Positions 35,234 through 45,947 of a stretch of DNA of 64,000 bases are shown piece by piece. The stretch comes from Plantago major (Eukaryota; Streptophyta; Magnoliopsida; Lamiales; Plantaginaceae). Positions within the stretch are counted from its first letter, which is position 1, and the number at the start of each line of letters is the position of its first letter. Position numbers and translations under genes: made by a program. Location: the NCBI GenBank assembly GCA_026545765.1, contig JAIFAC010000121.1:1-64000 (forward strand), written 5' to 3'. Below the pieces are notes generated by a model that worked only from the letters and a program-made list of their open reading frames with translations, was not told the origin of the DNA and ran no database searches.

Positions 35234-36630
35234 TGTTAGGATCTGTTAGTATTTTGATCACTCATCACATGTTCTTATCTTAGCCAGAAAGGTGATTAAG
35301 TACTCTTGGTTCACTTGAACATTGTAAAAGAGGAAATCACCGAGTATGATTAGTCTAGTAAATCTTGTATTAGGATTATAGGTCTCTGAGTGTAATTTTT
35401 TATTTCAAGAAGACCATGAAGATCAATCCTAGTAATGGAGCTTTTCTGAAGATTAGAAGACTGAAGATTGCACAAGGTTTATAAAGACACAAAGGTTTAG
35501 TCTAACTCAGAAAGACTATGTCCTTAATCCTTTCTTAAGTATATTAACTTACTTTCGAAATATGATTCTGGACATATGACATCATGAGTATGGAGCATGC
35601 AAGCCATCAGAAAGGCTCATGTATCCGTTGAGACTATAGGACAATGAATGATTATGCATTAAATGCATCGCGTAAATGTCGCAAAAGCGCCTCTCTCAAA
35701 AATGAGATAGTGACTTCGAGTACATAGTTCAAGATATAAACGGATATAATTTGATGGAGAGCACAACGGATATAATTCAAACGCCTCAAATTTATCTATA
35801 TATATCACACTTAGATGCTTGAAGAACATACCTTAGAACGCCTATCTTGCAAAATTACCATCAAGCAAAGTATTCTCTCAAGCACTCTACTACCCTTTCT
35901 CGAAAGCTTTCATTGAAGAATCACTAGTAGTTCTAAGTTGTCCGAACCTTAACAAGAGATTGTTATTCGTGAAAGAGTTGAACTATCGACACCCTTTCGA
36001 AGCTCATTCTCCGTAACGGACATCAATTACTGGGTCAAGAAGAGCGCATCGCCATCCACCTAACAAGTGTATTAAGTAGTCTGCTCGCTTGCTCTTTGAA
36101 AACATAACTGAAAAGTTATACGAGAAGCCTTTCTGAGAAAACCTTATAACCAACACCATCAAGGCGTGGAGTAGAGGAAGTACTTGATTTGGGAAATCAG
36201 GGAATAACACCAAGGTTATCTGAGTAGAGGAAGTACTTAGCTCTAGGAGCTGGGGAATAACTCAGGGGGGACATTTAGTTGGAAACCATTTGTTTGAGAA
36301 TCTTAGAATAGGATTATTGTAAGGTGAACTCAATTATCTGTTCTAGTGAATTCTAGGTCTCAGAAAGACCGAAGTGGATTAGTTGGAGGATTACGCCACC
36401 TCCAGATACCACTATATTTCTTGTGTCATTTACCTTTTTGTATTTACATTTCAGCAAAACACACACACATACTTATTGTTTCTGCACTTACCTATCTTAA
36501 AGTCTTCCGCGCTCTGAATTTATGTATCAGAAACCCCCAAGTTTCTGAGAAACTGTTTTTTTCGACAAACGTTTTAAAAGACATTTCCCCCCCCCCCCTA
36601 GTCTTTTACTTGTCGTTATCTGGACCAACA
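35234..36630 (+). repeat. Copia-B 3' LTR
   Basis: The LTR is 1397 bp, TGTTAGGATC to GGACCAACA, with a TATA box at 35797-35805. Near the end there is a long C run (36589-36598), where the 5' LTR has a short one. Confidence 0.95.
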
Positions 36631-36635
36631 TGGGT

Positions 36636-37500
36636 TCTATTGTCGATCCTTTGGTTTCCACTACTACATCCGAGGGGATGACCGCCTCGGATCCGTAGAC
36701 AAGGGAGAAGGGCGTCTCCTGTGTGGAAGTCCGAGTTGTCGTCCTGTGTGCCTAGAGGACTGCGTCGAGATCATATGCCCAACTGTCTTGGGAAGTCCTC
36801 AACCTTTTGTCCAAAATCTTGACGATGGTCTTGTTGGCGGCTTCTACTTGACCATCGGCTTGGGATAACCAACTAAGTGAAGCGTTGTTCTATTTTGCAA
36901 GATCGAGCCATTCTTTCGCCTTACCCGAGAATCGAGCCCGTTGTCCGAGACTAGTACTCTCAAGTCCGGCGATGATGTTCTTCCGTATGAACGTCTGCAT
37001 TGCTTTCAAAGGATGGTCAAACCGCTTCGCTTTCAACCCATTTGGTGAAATATTCCACTGCCACGATCAGGAACTTTTTCTGATGAGTTCCGCATGGAAA
37101 GGGACCAACTATGTCTATTCCCCATTGATCAAATGGGCATGCTATGATTGACGGAATCATAGGGTCGGACGATGTGGTATGTCGCATAGTATCGCGCCTT
37201 ACAGCACGAGCTTAAGTCAAGATTCAGATCAATGGTAGCCAATAGTATCCTTGCCTTATGATCTTCTCGAGCTAAAGTTCATCCCGGAGTGACTCGCAAC
37301 TTCCTCGCATGAATTTCCTCCATAACGCCTTTGCCTCCTGGGACCGACGATCTCATGTGAGTGCTTGAAAGATCTCTTGTAAAGATCCTCTCCCATTATG
37401 AAGTATCTGCTGGCTCGATAGGATCCTCCTCGCTTCTCTAGGATCCAAGGTAGAGAGCCATCCTTGAGATAGTAAAATATGTCACCATCCAAATTTCTTT
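36636..37500 (-). pseudogene. pol: Tat-2 integrase, N-terminal and core part
   Basis: Read on the minus strand, the tether and the zinc-binding His/Cys region are near 37490-37230, the core start (DxVGPF-like) is near 37130, the EYFTKWVEA-like block near 37060-37020, and the ANGQVEAANKTI block near 36870-36830. The frame ends at the Copia-B insertion and resumes at 21533. Many small indels are present. Confidence 0.85.
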
Positions 37501-38330
37501 CAAAGGCTCAAGAGGAAGACTTGTCCGCTAAGATTTGCTGTGGAGGAGTCCGTGAGAGTCATCAGATGACACTCCTCAGATCCAGAGCTCCTAAGGCCGA
37601 GGCATACTTGGAAAGGGCGCCGCCTTTTCGCTCCATTCCCGTGGAATTGCTCAAGAGTGAATACGCCAAAGTGCTCCACCTCTTTCTTGAGAAGTTCTAA
37701 GTATTTGATCATGTTGTGTCCTTTAGCAAAAAAGACCCGTAAAACCGGAGTTTACGAGTCAGAGTCCAGATAAGCTTTGATTCTTTTACTTGAAGAGCTT
37801 TTGCCATCCTCAAGCCGGTGAGCAAGGCCTCATACTGCCCCTCGTTGTTTGTTACTTTAAAGTTGAGGGTGATGGCGATTCCAACTCGCCCCCTCGTGGC
37901 TTTCAAGAAAGATTCCTATTCCTCCTATTCGTCCCAGAGCGGATCCATCCACTTGTAACATCCAACATTCCTTGTTCTCAAGTTTGCTCTCGATTTAGTA
38001 GTAGGCACTTTTCTGCCTTCCCGCTTCTTGTTGAAGATGCAGTGTCAAGTGTTGGTTACTTGCCTAGGAGGTACATACGCCTCACCCTCGTGGAGTCATC
38101 CATAGGTTCCTCGATATCCGGACCAGTATGAACGTTACTTCAACATCTCTTCGTGCTCATTCTCTTTGCCCTTTCTCCTTCCGGGGTATCCTTTCCTCGG
38201 TGAGCATGATGTAGCTCACGACCTCGTGAGCTTTTGGTTCCTTCTTCCATTTCCTCCGTAATCTGCCAAGAAGTCAACAAGGACTTTAGCCTTTTTAGCA
38301 GAGGGGCTTGGTACCGATATCATATTCACT
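37501..38330 (-). pseudogene. pol: Tat-2 second RNase H domain and tether
   Basis: On the minus strand, the block with NNEGQYEALLTGLR (37800-37860) is the conserved core of the additional RNase H domain of Tat elements. In Tat-1 the same block reads NNEAEYEALLTG, so a catalytic Glu is replaced by Gln here. A linker joins it to the first RNase H (38390-38780) on one side and to integrase on the other. Confidence 0.8.
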
Positions 38331-39520
38331 TAGCTCGATCGCCCATTCGATAAGCGCCCGATTGATCCGGTTTGCCTAGGACATGTTTGAGTGGTTCATT
38401 GGTGAGGACCACGATCCGATGAGATTTGAAGTAAGGCTTCACGGGCAAGTAGACCAGCCAAGGCGAAGCTTCTCAATTTTGACATATCCGGCCTCGAACC
38501 CACGAGGGCCTTGCTCAAGTAATAGATCGGCAAGTGGTCATTTCCTTGTATCCGCACTAACATGTAACTCATGGCTTCATCAAGAGTAGCTAGATAGAGG
38601 TAGAGAGGTTCACCTTCTACCGGTTTCGACAAGAGAGGTGGAGAGAAGGTAGCTTTTGTTATCCAAGGCTTCTTCGCATTCCTTTGTCCACTGAACTTGT
38701 CTCCTTTCCTTAGAATTTTGAAGAAAGGTAAGTTTTTCTCAGACTTGGAAATGAAACGGCTCAAGGCCATCACTTTTCCCAAGAGCTTTGCACCTCATTG
38801 ATTGTCGCTGGTCATGTAAGTCTAGGATTGCCTTTATCTTTTCCGGTCAAGGCCGATACCTCTCTCCGTGACCATGTAGCCGAGGAACTTTCCTCCCTTT
38901 ACACCAAATGTACACTTTTCTGAGTTTAACTTCATTCCATATTTCCTAAGGATGGAAAAGCACATGTTGAGATGCTCGATGTGTTGCTCTTCGGTCTTGC
39001 TTTTTACTAGCAAATCATCCACGAAATTCCATGGTTTTGCCCAACTCCTCTTTGAACATCTTATTCACTAGTCGCTGATATGTAGCGCCTGTGTTCTTGA
39101 GGCCAAATGGCATGACCTTGAAGCAGTAGACCCCTCCTGCCGCGAAGAAGGCCGTTTTCTTAACGTCTTCCTAGGCCATTCTGATTTGGTAGAATCCTTG
39201 ATATGCATCCATGAAGCTTAGGAGTGCACATCCCGCGGTGGAGTCAACCAGGTGGTCTATGCGAGGTAATGGATAAGGATCCTTGGGCAAAACTTGTTGC
39301 CTAGTGAAGTCATTACACCTTCTCCACTTTCCGAGCCTTTTCAACGAGGACCACGTTACGCACTCCAGAGTAATTCGATTTCCTCGATGTGTCCTGCTTT
39401 CATCAACTTGTCCACCTCTCCCGCTATGATAGCATCCTCAACAGGCCCAAAGTCCTTCCTCTTTTGTCGGATATGTTTTACCGTCGGATCCATGTTCAGG
39501 CGATGAACTGCGATCCTTGG
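38331..39520 (-). pseudogene. pol: Tat-2 reverse transcriptase and first RNase H
   Basis: RT blocks on the minus strand are the MDAYQGFYQI-like region near 39215, MPFGLKNTGATYQR near 39110-39070, and the V-D-D active site near 39020, where the Tyr codon is damaged by a one-base loss. The RNase H (38782-38396) retains the PLYLYLA and LPIYYLSKAL blocks. Together they would copy RNA to DNA. Frame breaks are frequent. Confidence 0.88.
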
Positions 39521-40504
39521 GTCTATCCCCTTAAGGTCATCGGTGCTCTAGGCAAAGATATCGTGATGGTCTCGAAGGCATGTGATGAGCTTCATCTCTC
39601 CGTGCTAATCTCTGCTCCGATCCGGAAGTTACCTTTTCTCAATCCTCTCAATCAATCAACCTCTTCGTGGCTTCATGAGGCTCTATCTCGGCGCCTGGGG
39701 AATTTTTCCTCGAGTGACCCAACACCAATTTCTTCCTTTAATGGGGTAAGAGCCACAGAGGAGGGCTCTTGGTCTCTTAATGACCGAAAGAACGGGCACT
39801 GTGGGCTCTCCGTCGACATGATGTAGCATTCCTGCTTCTCTAACATTGCCCACTTCTCCACCCACACCGCTCGGGGTTGGGAACTTTACCTCGTGTAGGG
39901 AGAAGCGATCGCCTGAATTGGTTAAGTCCCGGCGACCAGATCACGTTATAGTCGAATGTGTTGTCGATTTCACAAAGAGGATCATCTCACCACCCTTGTA
40001 GGAAGGCGCCTATAGAGACTTGTAATGGTATACTTCCAATAGACGCACTATAGAGCCCCTAATCCTACCAAAGAGGTTTGTACTACCAGCATCGAACGCT
40101 ACTCAAAGATCTGCTCCATGCTTCTCCTAGATATTACATCGAGGAACTCCCGATCAACAAGTACCTTATCGACTTTGTAAGTGGCGATGACTAGAGAAAT
40201 GACCAAAGGTACGCCAGATCTTTAAGATCTCCTCCACCAGACGTTGGTGGGGGTATCTCACCGCCGCATCAAAAGTGATGGCATTCGCTCCTTTCGTAAC
40301 CGTGGAGCATAGGTTCGCTGTTGTTTTCAAATGTTGCGCGTTCTTTCCATTGCTCCCGCCATCTCCTCCATTGACCTCCCGAATGGCATTGATAACCCCG
40401 CTATAGGGAGATTTTCCATTTCCATATCTTCGTGATACCCACGGTATCTTTGGGTATGGTGGGTGGGATCTCCGCTGGAGGTAAGGATCCCGCTGAGATT
40501 CCAA
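39521..40504 (-). pseudogene. pol: Tat-2 protease and RT linker
   Basis: This matches Tat-1 13006-13900 on the opposite strand. The protease active-site region is near 40150-40165, where the Asp-Thr-Gly is disrupted by a small deletion. The block near 39860-39680 corresponds to the segment after the ILGRPGL motif. Confidence 0.8.
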
Positions 40505-42243
40505 CCATGCTCCTCCCTCCTTTGTTCATTCTTCCGTGTCCGGAGGGTTCTTCCTCGATATTGGTTCCTTCAATTTGCCACCCTTATCAACCTTTCTATT
40601 TCGCTTTCACCGACACAATCCTCAAATAATGACCTTTGTGCTTATGAAACCTATAGTATTCCTTTGAAGCTTTGTTCTTCTTGTTACTCCTTGTAGGTTT
40701 TGGCCATTGTATATCTATGTATTTCTCAATAATAGAGGCCAAGATGTCGGATCTCTTCGTCTATCGAGGCGAGTATATTCGGCGATCTTCTTGGTGGTGT
40801 TCTCCTCATGAACATCCTTCTTTCTCTAGGTTCCTTCTTTGTTCAAACTTTCCGGACGGGAAGGGGTTCTTGTCTTACTTGCTCTTTTCCCTTTCTCGCC
40901 CTGCCTTATTGGGACATTTCTCTGCATTTTCTCCATACAGACTCCTTCGCAGATATCTTCCAAGTACTTTCCAGCTTGTGATTTACTCGCTGGAAAGCTT
41001 TATTCGAGATCATCGCTTTAAGTGTTAGCGCATGTTGTCGGACCTCTTTGATAACGTGAGGCTCTACTGGCGCACTTCGGCATTGAAACGGACAAGGAAG
41101 GTCCTAAGGTCCTCGTGCTCTTTCTGGATTACTCCTGCCAAGTGCTCGACCGATCTCTTTCTCATCTTTGCTTTCTCAAACCTTTTCAGGAAGAGGGAAG
41201 CTATATATGCGTAGGATTTGATGGAGCCATCAGCAAAGAGGTCCACCAATCCATTGCCTCTCCAAAGAGTGTAGTGGAAAAGTTGAGAGCTTTCATGTTG
41301 TCATTCAGGTAGTTGGTCTCCATCTTACTTTCGTATCTAGTAAGGTGCCCCACAGGACAAGTATCCCCGTAATAGTGCTCAAGAGTTGGGATAGTGGAGT
41401 CGGGCGCTTCCTTTCCCTCCTTATCTCATCACATAGAGGATTAGGAGCTCTAAGAGTCACCTTCTCATGTGCCTTCACCATCTTGCTCAAAGTGGCGATT
41501 TGAGTCTCCAAGGCCTTTTGTTGGACATAAATCTGCTCGGCGGTTAGCTTCTCGCCAATCCTTGGGTTGATGGCCACATCTGGAGGAAGATCATCAACAG
41601 GGACTATCGAGATGCTTTCTGCCACGTGGTCTCTTGGCGCATGCTGTAGAGCCCCACATCGGCTAGTTCCAGCTTCATCTTCTCGTGGCATTATCGGACT
41701 TCTCTCCCGCTGTTCGTGAGAAGCAGCGGCCCTCCTATTGAGAAGGTTCCTTAGGTCCTCCTGCTAAGCCGGGTTCTCCTAACCATTGTTGATTGGCGAT
41801 GTTCATTCCTTGATTGCGCTGTTCAAATTTTGTCTTGGAATTTCTAAGGGAGGAGTGAGTTGAGGAGGCTGAAGATTGTTTGATCCAAAGCACCCTTGAA
41901 TGGTGGTGAGTAAGAGACTAAACTGATTCTCATTCATTCCAAACTCACTTGGACGAATGATCTGCCCATTTGGAAGGGTGAAGTTTCTTCCCGGAGGAGG
42001 ACCATGTGTTCCTGACGGAGGAACTTGTCCTTAAACTCCGAGTGTCTGTGTCTTCATTGGTGGATAAACGGCTCTTTCCTCCTCTGAAGAGAGGCTAGCG
42101 GTGTGGCCATCACTGGGCGCCCATCAGGTTTCTTGAAGAAGTTCTCGCCACCCTTCCCTCCGAGTGGGAGGTCTACCTCTTGCCTTGGCAAGCAAGCTAA
42201 TCATGCGTAGCGCTGGTTCTATCGACCTTCTTGTTCTTGCCAT
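40505..42243 (-). pseudogene. gag: Tat-2 gag
   Basis: The start is chosen at the ATG complementing 42241-42243 (MARTRRS...), 27 nt after the primer site. Tat-3 gag begins in the same way (MERTRRA). The N-terminal region is Pro/Gln-rich. The capsid core is at about 41690-41060 and the basic linker and knuckle at about 40900-40610. In this copy the Gln codon that became a stop in Tat-1 is intact (GVIQKEHEDL, near 41120). Confidence 0.83.
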
Positions 42244-42269
42244 TCAAGAGAATGTAACTTTTGTAAAGA

Positions 42270-42287
42270 TTCCCACTGACGGCGCCA
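42270..42287 (-). other. Tat-2 primer-binding site
   Basis: On the minus strand TGGCGCCGTCAGTGGGAA starts three bases after the 5' LTR. TGGCGCC-type primer sites are usual for non-chromovirus gypsy elements of plants. The exact tRNA was not determined. Confidence 0.85.
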
Positions 42288-42290
42288 AAA

Positions 42291-43101
42291 TGTTGAGGGT
42301 AAAAGTTCCCCAACCACTTAGAGATTATTCTATCCCACTGGTAATGGCCAAGATAACCTTAAGTCAGAAGCTCCGTACTGAGTAAGACCCAACGCGCTAG
42401 AGCCTGAGATCCAGAGCTTGGTAAGAACCTGCACAAGTGACTTGAAGGGGGGGTTAGGACCCGGCTTGCTAAGTGTCAAACCGGTATTAGACTTTACTCA
42501 AGAGAGACTGAAGATCTACTCTGTGTGATAGTCAAGGTTCGGAAGTGATTATTGCTTACCATTATCATGGGAGTGTGTGCCCTATATATAGATTTCTCCC
42601 CAATTGGGAGGGTTCCACCAGATCATGCCAAGTGTAAGGCCTAGATTGAGCCACCAAGGCTTAAATAGGCCCATGGCCCATTAATGACACTTGCCCCATT
42701 CCACTTTGGGCTTTTAGGGGTAGTTTAGTCATTAATGTGAGAGCATTAGAGGTTTTGATAGTCTGTTGTGGGTCAAGGTCCGAATAGGTTGGTCCGAACT
42801 GTATTGGGTTGTCTATGGGGAACTTCCATAAGTTTGTCCGACTCTTCTAATTCGGACCTTGTGGCTCGGACCTCCTTACTCTCTAGTGCCAGTTTACTTG
42901 GTTGCTTGTGAGATTGCCATGGTTACGGACCACTGGAGGGGTCAAAGCTATTACCGTTCATGCTCTCTCTGTCCTTCTCCTCCAGGATGGGTCGGACCTT
43001 AGTGGTCGATTACAGTGTTTCAGATCCTCAGACAACTTGGGACGCCTTAGGATTCGTTCCAAAGGCGCCTATGACGGATTGGACATATTTTCGTATTAAC
43101 A
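42291..43101 (-). repeat. Tat-2 5' LTR
   Basis: The LTR is 811 bp, TGTTAATACG to CTCAACA on the minus strand, with a TATA box at 42583-42590 (minus). It keeps a 117-bp segment (42948-43064) that the 3' LTR has lost. Confidence 0.95.
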
Positions 43102-43106
43102 AAAGT
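43102..43106. repeat. Target-site duplication of Tat-2, right copy (AAAGT)
   Basis: This is an exact match to 14340-14344. The Tat-1 RT frame continues directly after it. Confidence 0.95.
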
Positions 43107-43900
43107 CATGCCGTTCGGCCTTAAGAACGTTGGTGCTACATACCAACGATTGGTGAACAAGATGTTCAAAGAAGAGTTGGGCAAAACTATGGAAGTTTAG
43201 GTGGACGACATGCTAGTAAAGAGCAAGACTGAAGAGCAACACATAGAGCATCTAAATAGGTGCTTTTCCATCCTTAGGAAGTACGGAATGAAGTTGAACC
43301 CCGAGAAGTGCACGTTTGGTGTAAAGGGAGGAAAGTTCCTCGGTTACATGGTCACGGAAAGAGGGATCAGCGCCAACCCAGAAAAAATAAAGGCAATCTT
43401 GGACCTACCACAACCAAGGACAATCAATGAGGTGCAGAAGCTCCTTGGAAGGGTGATGGCCCTGAGCCGTTTCATCTCCAACCACGAGAAAAACCTACCC
43501 TTCTTCAAAATTCTAAGGAAAGGAGACAAGTTCGAGTGGACAAAGGAATGCGAAGAGGCCTTGGATAACTTTAAGAGCTATCTCCTTTCACCACCGCTCT
43601 TGTCCAAACCAGTAGAAGGTGAACCTCTTTACCTCTACCTAGCAACTACAGCTGAGGCCATGAGTTCCATATTGGTGCGGATACAAGGGAACGACCACTT
43701 GCCGATCTACTACTTGAGCAAGGCCCTCCTTGGTGCCGAGGCTAGGTATGTCAAAATTGAGAAGCTCGCTACCGGTCTACACTACCTACGATCAAGCCTT
43801 ACTTCAAATCTCATCAATAGTCGCCTCACCAATGAGCCACTCAAACATGTCCTTGGCAAGCCGCATCATGGGGCGCTATCCAAGTGGGCGATCAATTAAG
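43107..43900 (+). pseudogene. pol: Tat-1 reverse transcriptase C-terminal half and RNase H
   Basis: The sequence resumes with MPFGLKN at 43109. The active site has a stop codon (TAG, 43198-43200) in place of the Tyr of the Y-V-D-D motif, with V-D-D following directly. After it the frame is open to 43899 and includes RT thumb, connection and the first RNase H (LPIYYLSKAL near 43700-43730). This is the longest intact pol piece in the window apart from the stop. Confidence 0.92.
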
Positions 43901-44495
43901 TGAATATGATATCGGGTACCAAGCTCCGTCAGCCAAGAAGGCTCAAGTCCTTGCCGACTTCCTGGTAGATTACCCCGAAGAAACAGAAGGAGGGACCAAT
44001 AGTCCACAAAAGGACGTGAGCTATGTCATGCTCACTCAGGCGAAGGCTATCCCGGAAGAAGAAAGGACCAAAGAAAATGAACCTAGAGAGATGTGCAAAA
44101 ATAATGTCCAACTCTGGACTAAGAATCAGGAACCCATGGATGACTCCCTGAGGGTGAGACACATGTTCCTCCTAGATGAAGTAACCAACACCTCAACACC
44201 TGCATCTTCCGTCAAGAAGCAGGAAGACGGGAAAGTTCCTACTCTCGCATTGGAAGCTAAACTTGAAGGCAAAGAATGTTGGACACTACAAGTGGACGGA
44301 TCCTCTACTAGACGACTAGGAGGAATAGGAATTTTCCTTGAAAGCCCTGAAGGAGCCAGGCTGGAATACGCCATCACCCTCAACTTTAAGGTAACAAACA
44401 ATGAGGCCGAGTACGAGGCACTACTTACCGGCTTCAGAATGGCAAGGTCTCTTCAAATAAACGGATCAAAGCCTATACAGATTCCCAGCTCGTAG
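43884..44495 (+). pseudogene. pol: Tat-1 linker and second RNase H domain
   Basis: An open stretch of about 200 codons starts with the ADFLVD-type linker. It then shows WTLQVDGSSTRRLGGIGI (44281-44334) and NNEAEYEALLTG (44398-44433), holding the first Asp and the Glu expected for an RNase H fold. Tat elements are known to carry such an additional, archaeal-like RNase H between the first RNase H and integrase. The stop at 44493 falls in the segment with the next catalytic Asp (DSQLVES-like, about 44479). Confidence 0.88.
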
Positions 44496-45947
44496 AGTCC
44501 TAGTTTTCCGGGTCTTTCACCGCTAAAGGACCCAACATGATCAAATAATTGGAGCTCCTCAAGAAAGAAGCTGAGCACTTTGAAGTATTCACGCTGGAAC
44601 AATTCCACAAGGAATGGAACGAGAAGGACGACGCTCTTTCCAAGTATGCCTCTACCCTAGGATCTTTAGACACAAGGCGCGTCATTCTGATGACTCTCAC
44701 AGATTCTTCCCTGGTAAACCCCAATGGTCAATTCTTCCTCCTAGGCACCGAAAGGAGCTGGATGACCGATATATTTCACTATCTAAAAGATGGCTCTCTA
44801 CCTCCTGACCCTAAAGAAGCAAGAAGGATCCTATGAAGAGCCAACAGGTACTTTATCCTGGGAGAGGATCTCTACAAGAGATCTTTCACTGGCGCTCACA
44901 TGAGATGCCTTGGACCCCATGAGGCGCAGACCGTTTTGGAAGAAATCCACGCTGGAGTTGCAGGAGTCACTCCGGGGGACGAACCTCGCTCAAGGTCATA
45001 AGGCAAGGATGCTATTGGCCTACCATTGATAAGGATGCTGCCAACTTCGCTCGTGCTTGTGAAGACTGTCAATACTATGCCAACATACCACAACGCCCAA
45101 CCAACCCTATGATTCCGTCAATCATAGCTTGTCCGCTTGATCAATGGGGAATAGACATAGTCGCCCCTTTACACGTGGCACGTACCAAAAGAAGTTCCTT
45201 ATTGTCGCGGTAGAGTACTTCACCAAATGGGTCGAGGCCGAAGCAGTGGCCACCATCACAGAGAGCCGAGTAAGAACCTCCATTTGGAAGAACATCATAT
45301 GCCGCTCAACTTCCTAGGTCATCGCTTCCGATAACGAGCACAATTTTCTGTACGATTGAAAGAGTGGCTCCAATTCTTTTAAATAGAACAGCTACTTCAT
45401 TGCTACCTCAATCTAATGGTCAAGTTGAAGCCACCAACAAGACCATCGCTAAGATTTTGGAAAAAGTCAGAACTTCTCAAGACAATACGGTAGATGATCT
45501 CGATGGAGTCCTGTGGGCACATCGGACAACAACAGCACTCTACTCAGAGACACCCTTTGCACTAGTCTATGGCTCAAGCGGTCATCCCTCCGAAATTGTC
45601 AGGAAACCCAAAGAATCCAACAATACCAACCTCGTTGAAATGAAATCGCAAGGATCTACGACCTTGAGCTCCTCAAGACAAAAGAAGCAAGGCACTAGCT
45701 AACATCCTCCGCTATCAAGCTATGTCCGCCTCAGCCATAACAAACATGTTCTTCCCAAGGATATACTAGTAGGAGACTTAGTCCTCCAAGAGTTGATATC
45801 CCGAAATGTCGGTAAACTCAAGCCTAAATGGGAAGGACCCTACAAGGTCGCTGGGCTAGAGTCAATGGAAGCTTCGAAGTTAGAAGATGATCGAGGAGAG
45901 CTCAAGAGAACATGGAATGCTAAGAACCTATAGAAGTTTTATGCTTA
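44496..45947 (+). pseudogene. pol: Tat-1 integrase
   Basis: The tether is at 44549-44836. The zinc-binding His/Cys region is at about 44890-45090, including a C-E-D-C-Q-like pair near 45060. The core start (DQWGIDIV) is near 45140 and the EYFTKW block near 45210-45230. The SNGQVEATNKTI block is near 45412-45447. The C-terminal GKLKPKWEGPYKV block is near 45810-45850. The end is at a TAG, 45945-45947. It would insert cDNA. Stops and small gaps interrupt 44990-45360. Confidence 0.87.

Larger units (their letters stand above)
21534..36630 (+). mobile_element. Copia-B: complete-length Ty1/copia element with third gene
   Basis: The element is 15,097 bp with two LTRs (21534-22899 and 35234-36630), an initiator-Met primer site, gag, protease, integrase, RT, RNase H, a spliced third gene and a polypurine tract. 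The flanks CGGGT (21529-21533) and TGGGT (36631-36635) are a 5-bp duplication with one C/T difference. Removing the element rejoins the minus-strand integrase of Tat-2, as shown by the uninterrupted homologue in Tat-1 (45560-45680). The length is extreme for Copia. Confidence 0.95.
14345..43101 (-). mobile_element. Tat-2: Ty3/gypsy (Tat-type) element on minus strand, carrying Copia-B
   Basis: It is bounded by two LTRs (42291-43101 is 5', 14345-15058 is 3') and by a perfect 5-bp duplication. Read on the minus strand the order is 5' LTR, primer site, gag, protease, RT, RNase H, second RNase H, integrase (interrupted by Copia-B at 36630/21534), the 3' region with a gene on the opposite strand, a polypurine tract and the 3' LTR. 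Without Copia-B it would be about 13.7 kb. It is the only Tat element here with both ends in the window. Confidence 0.93.
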
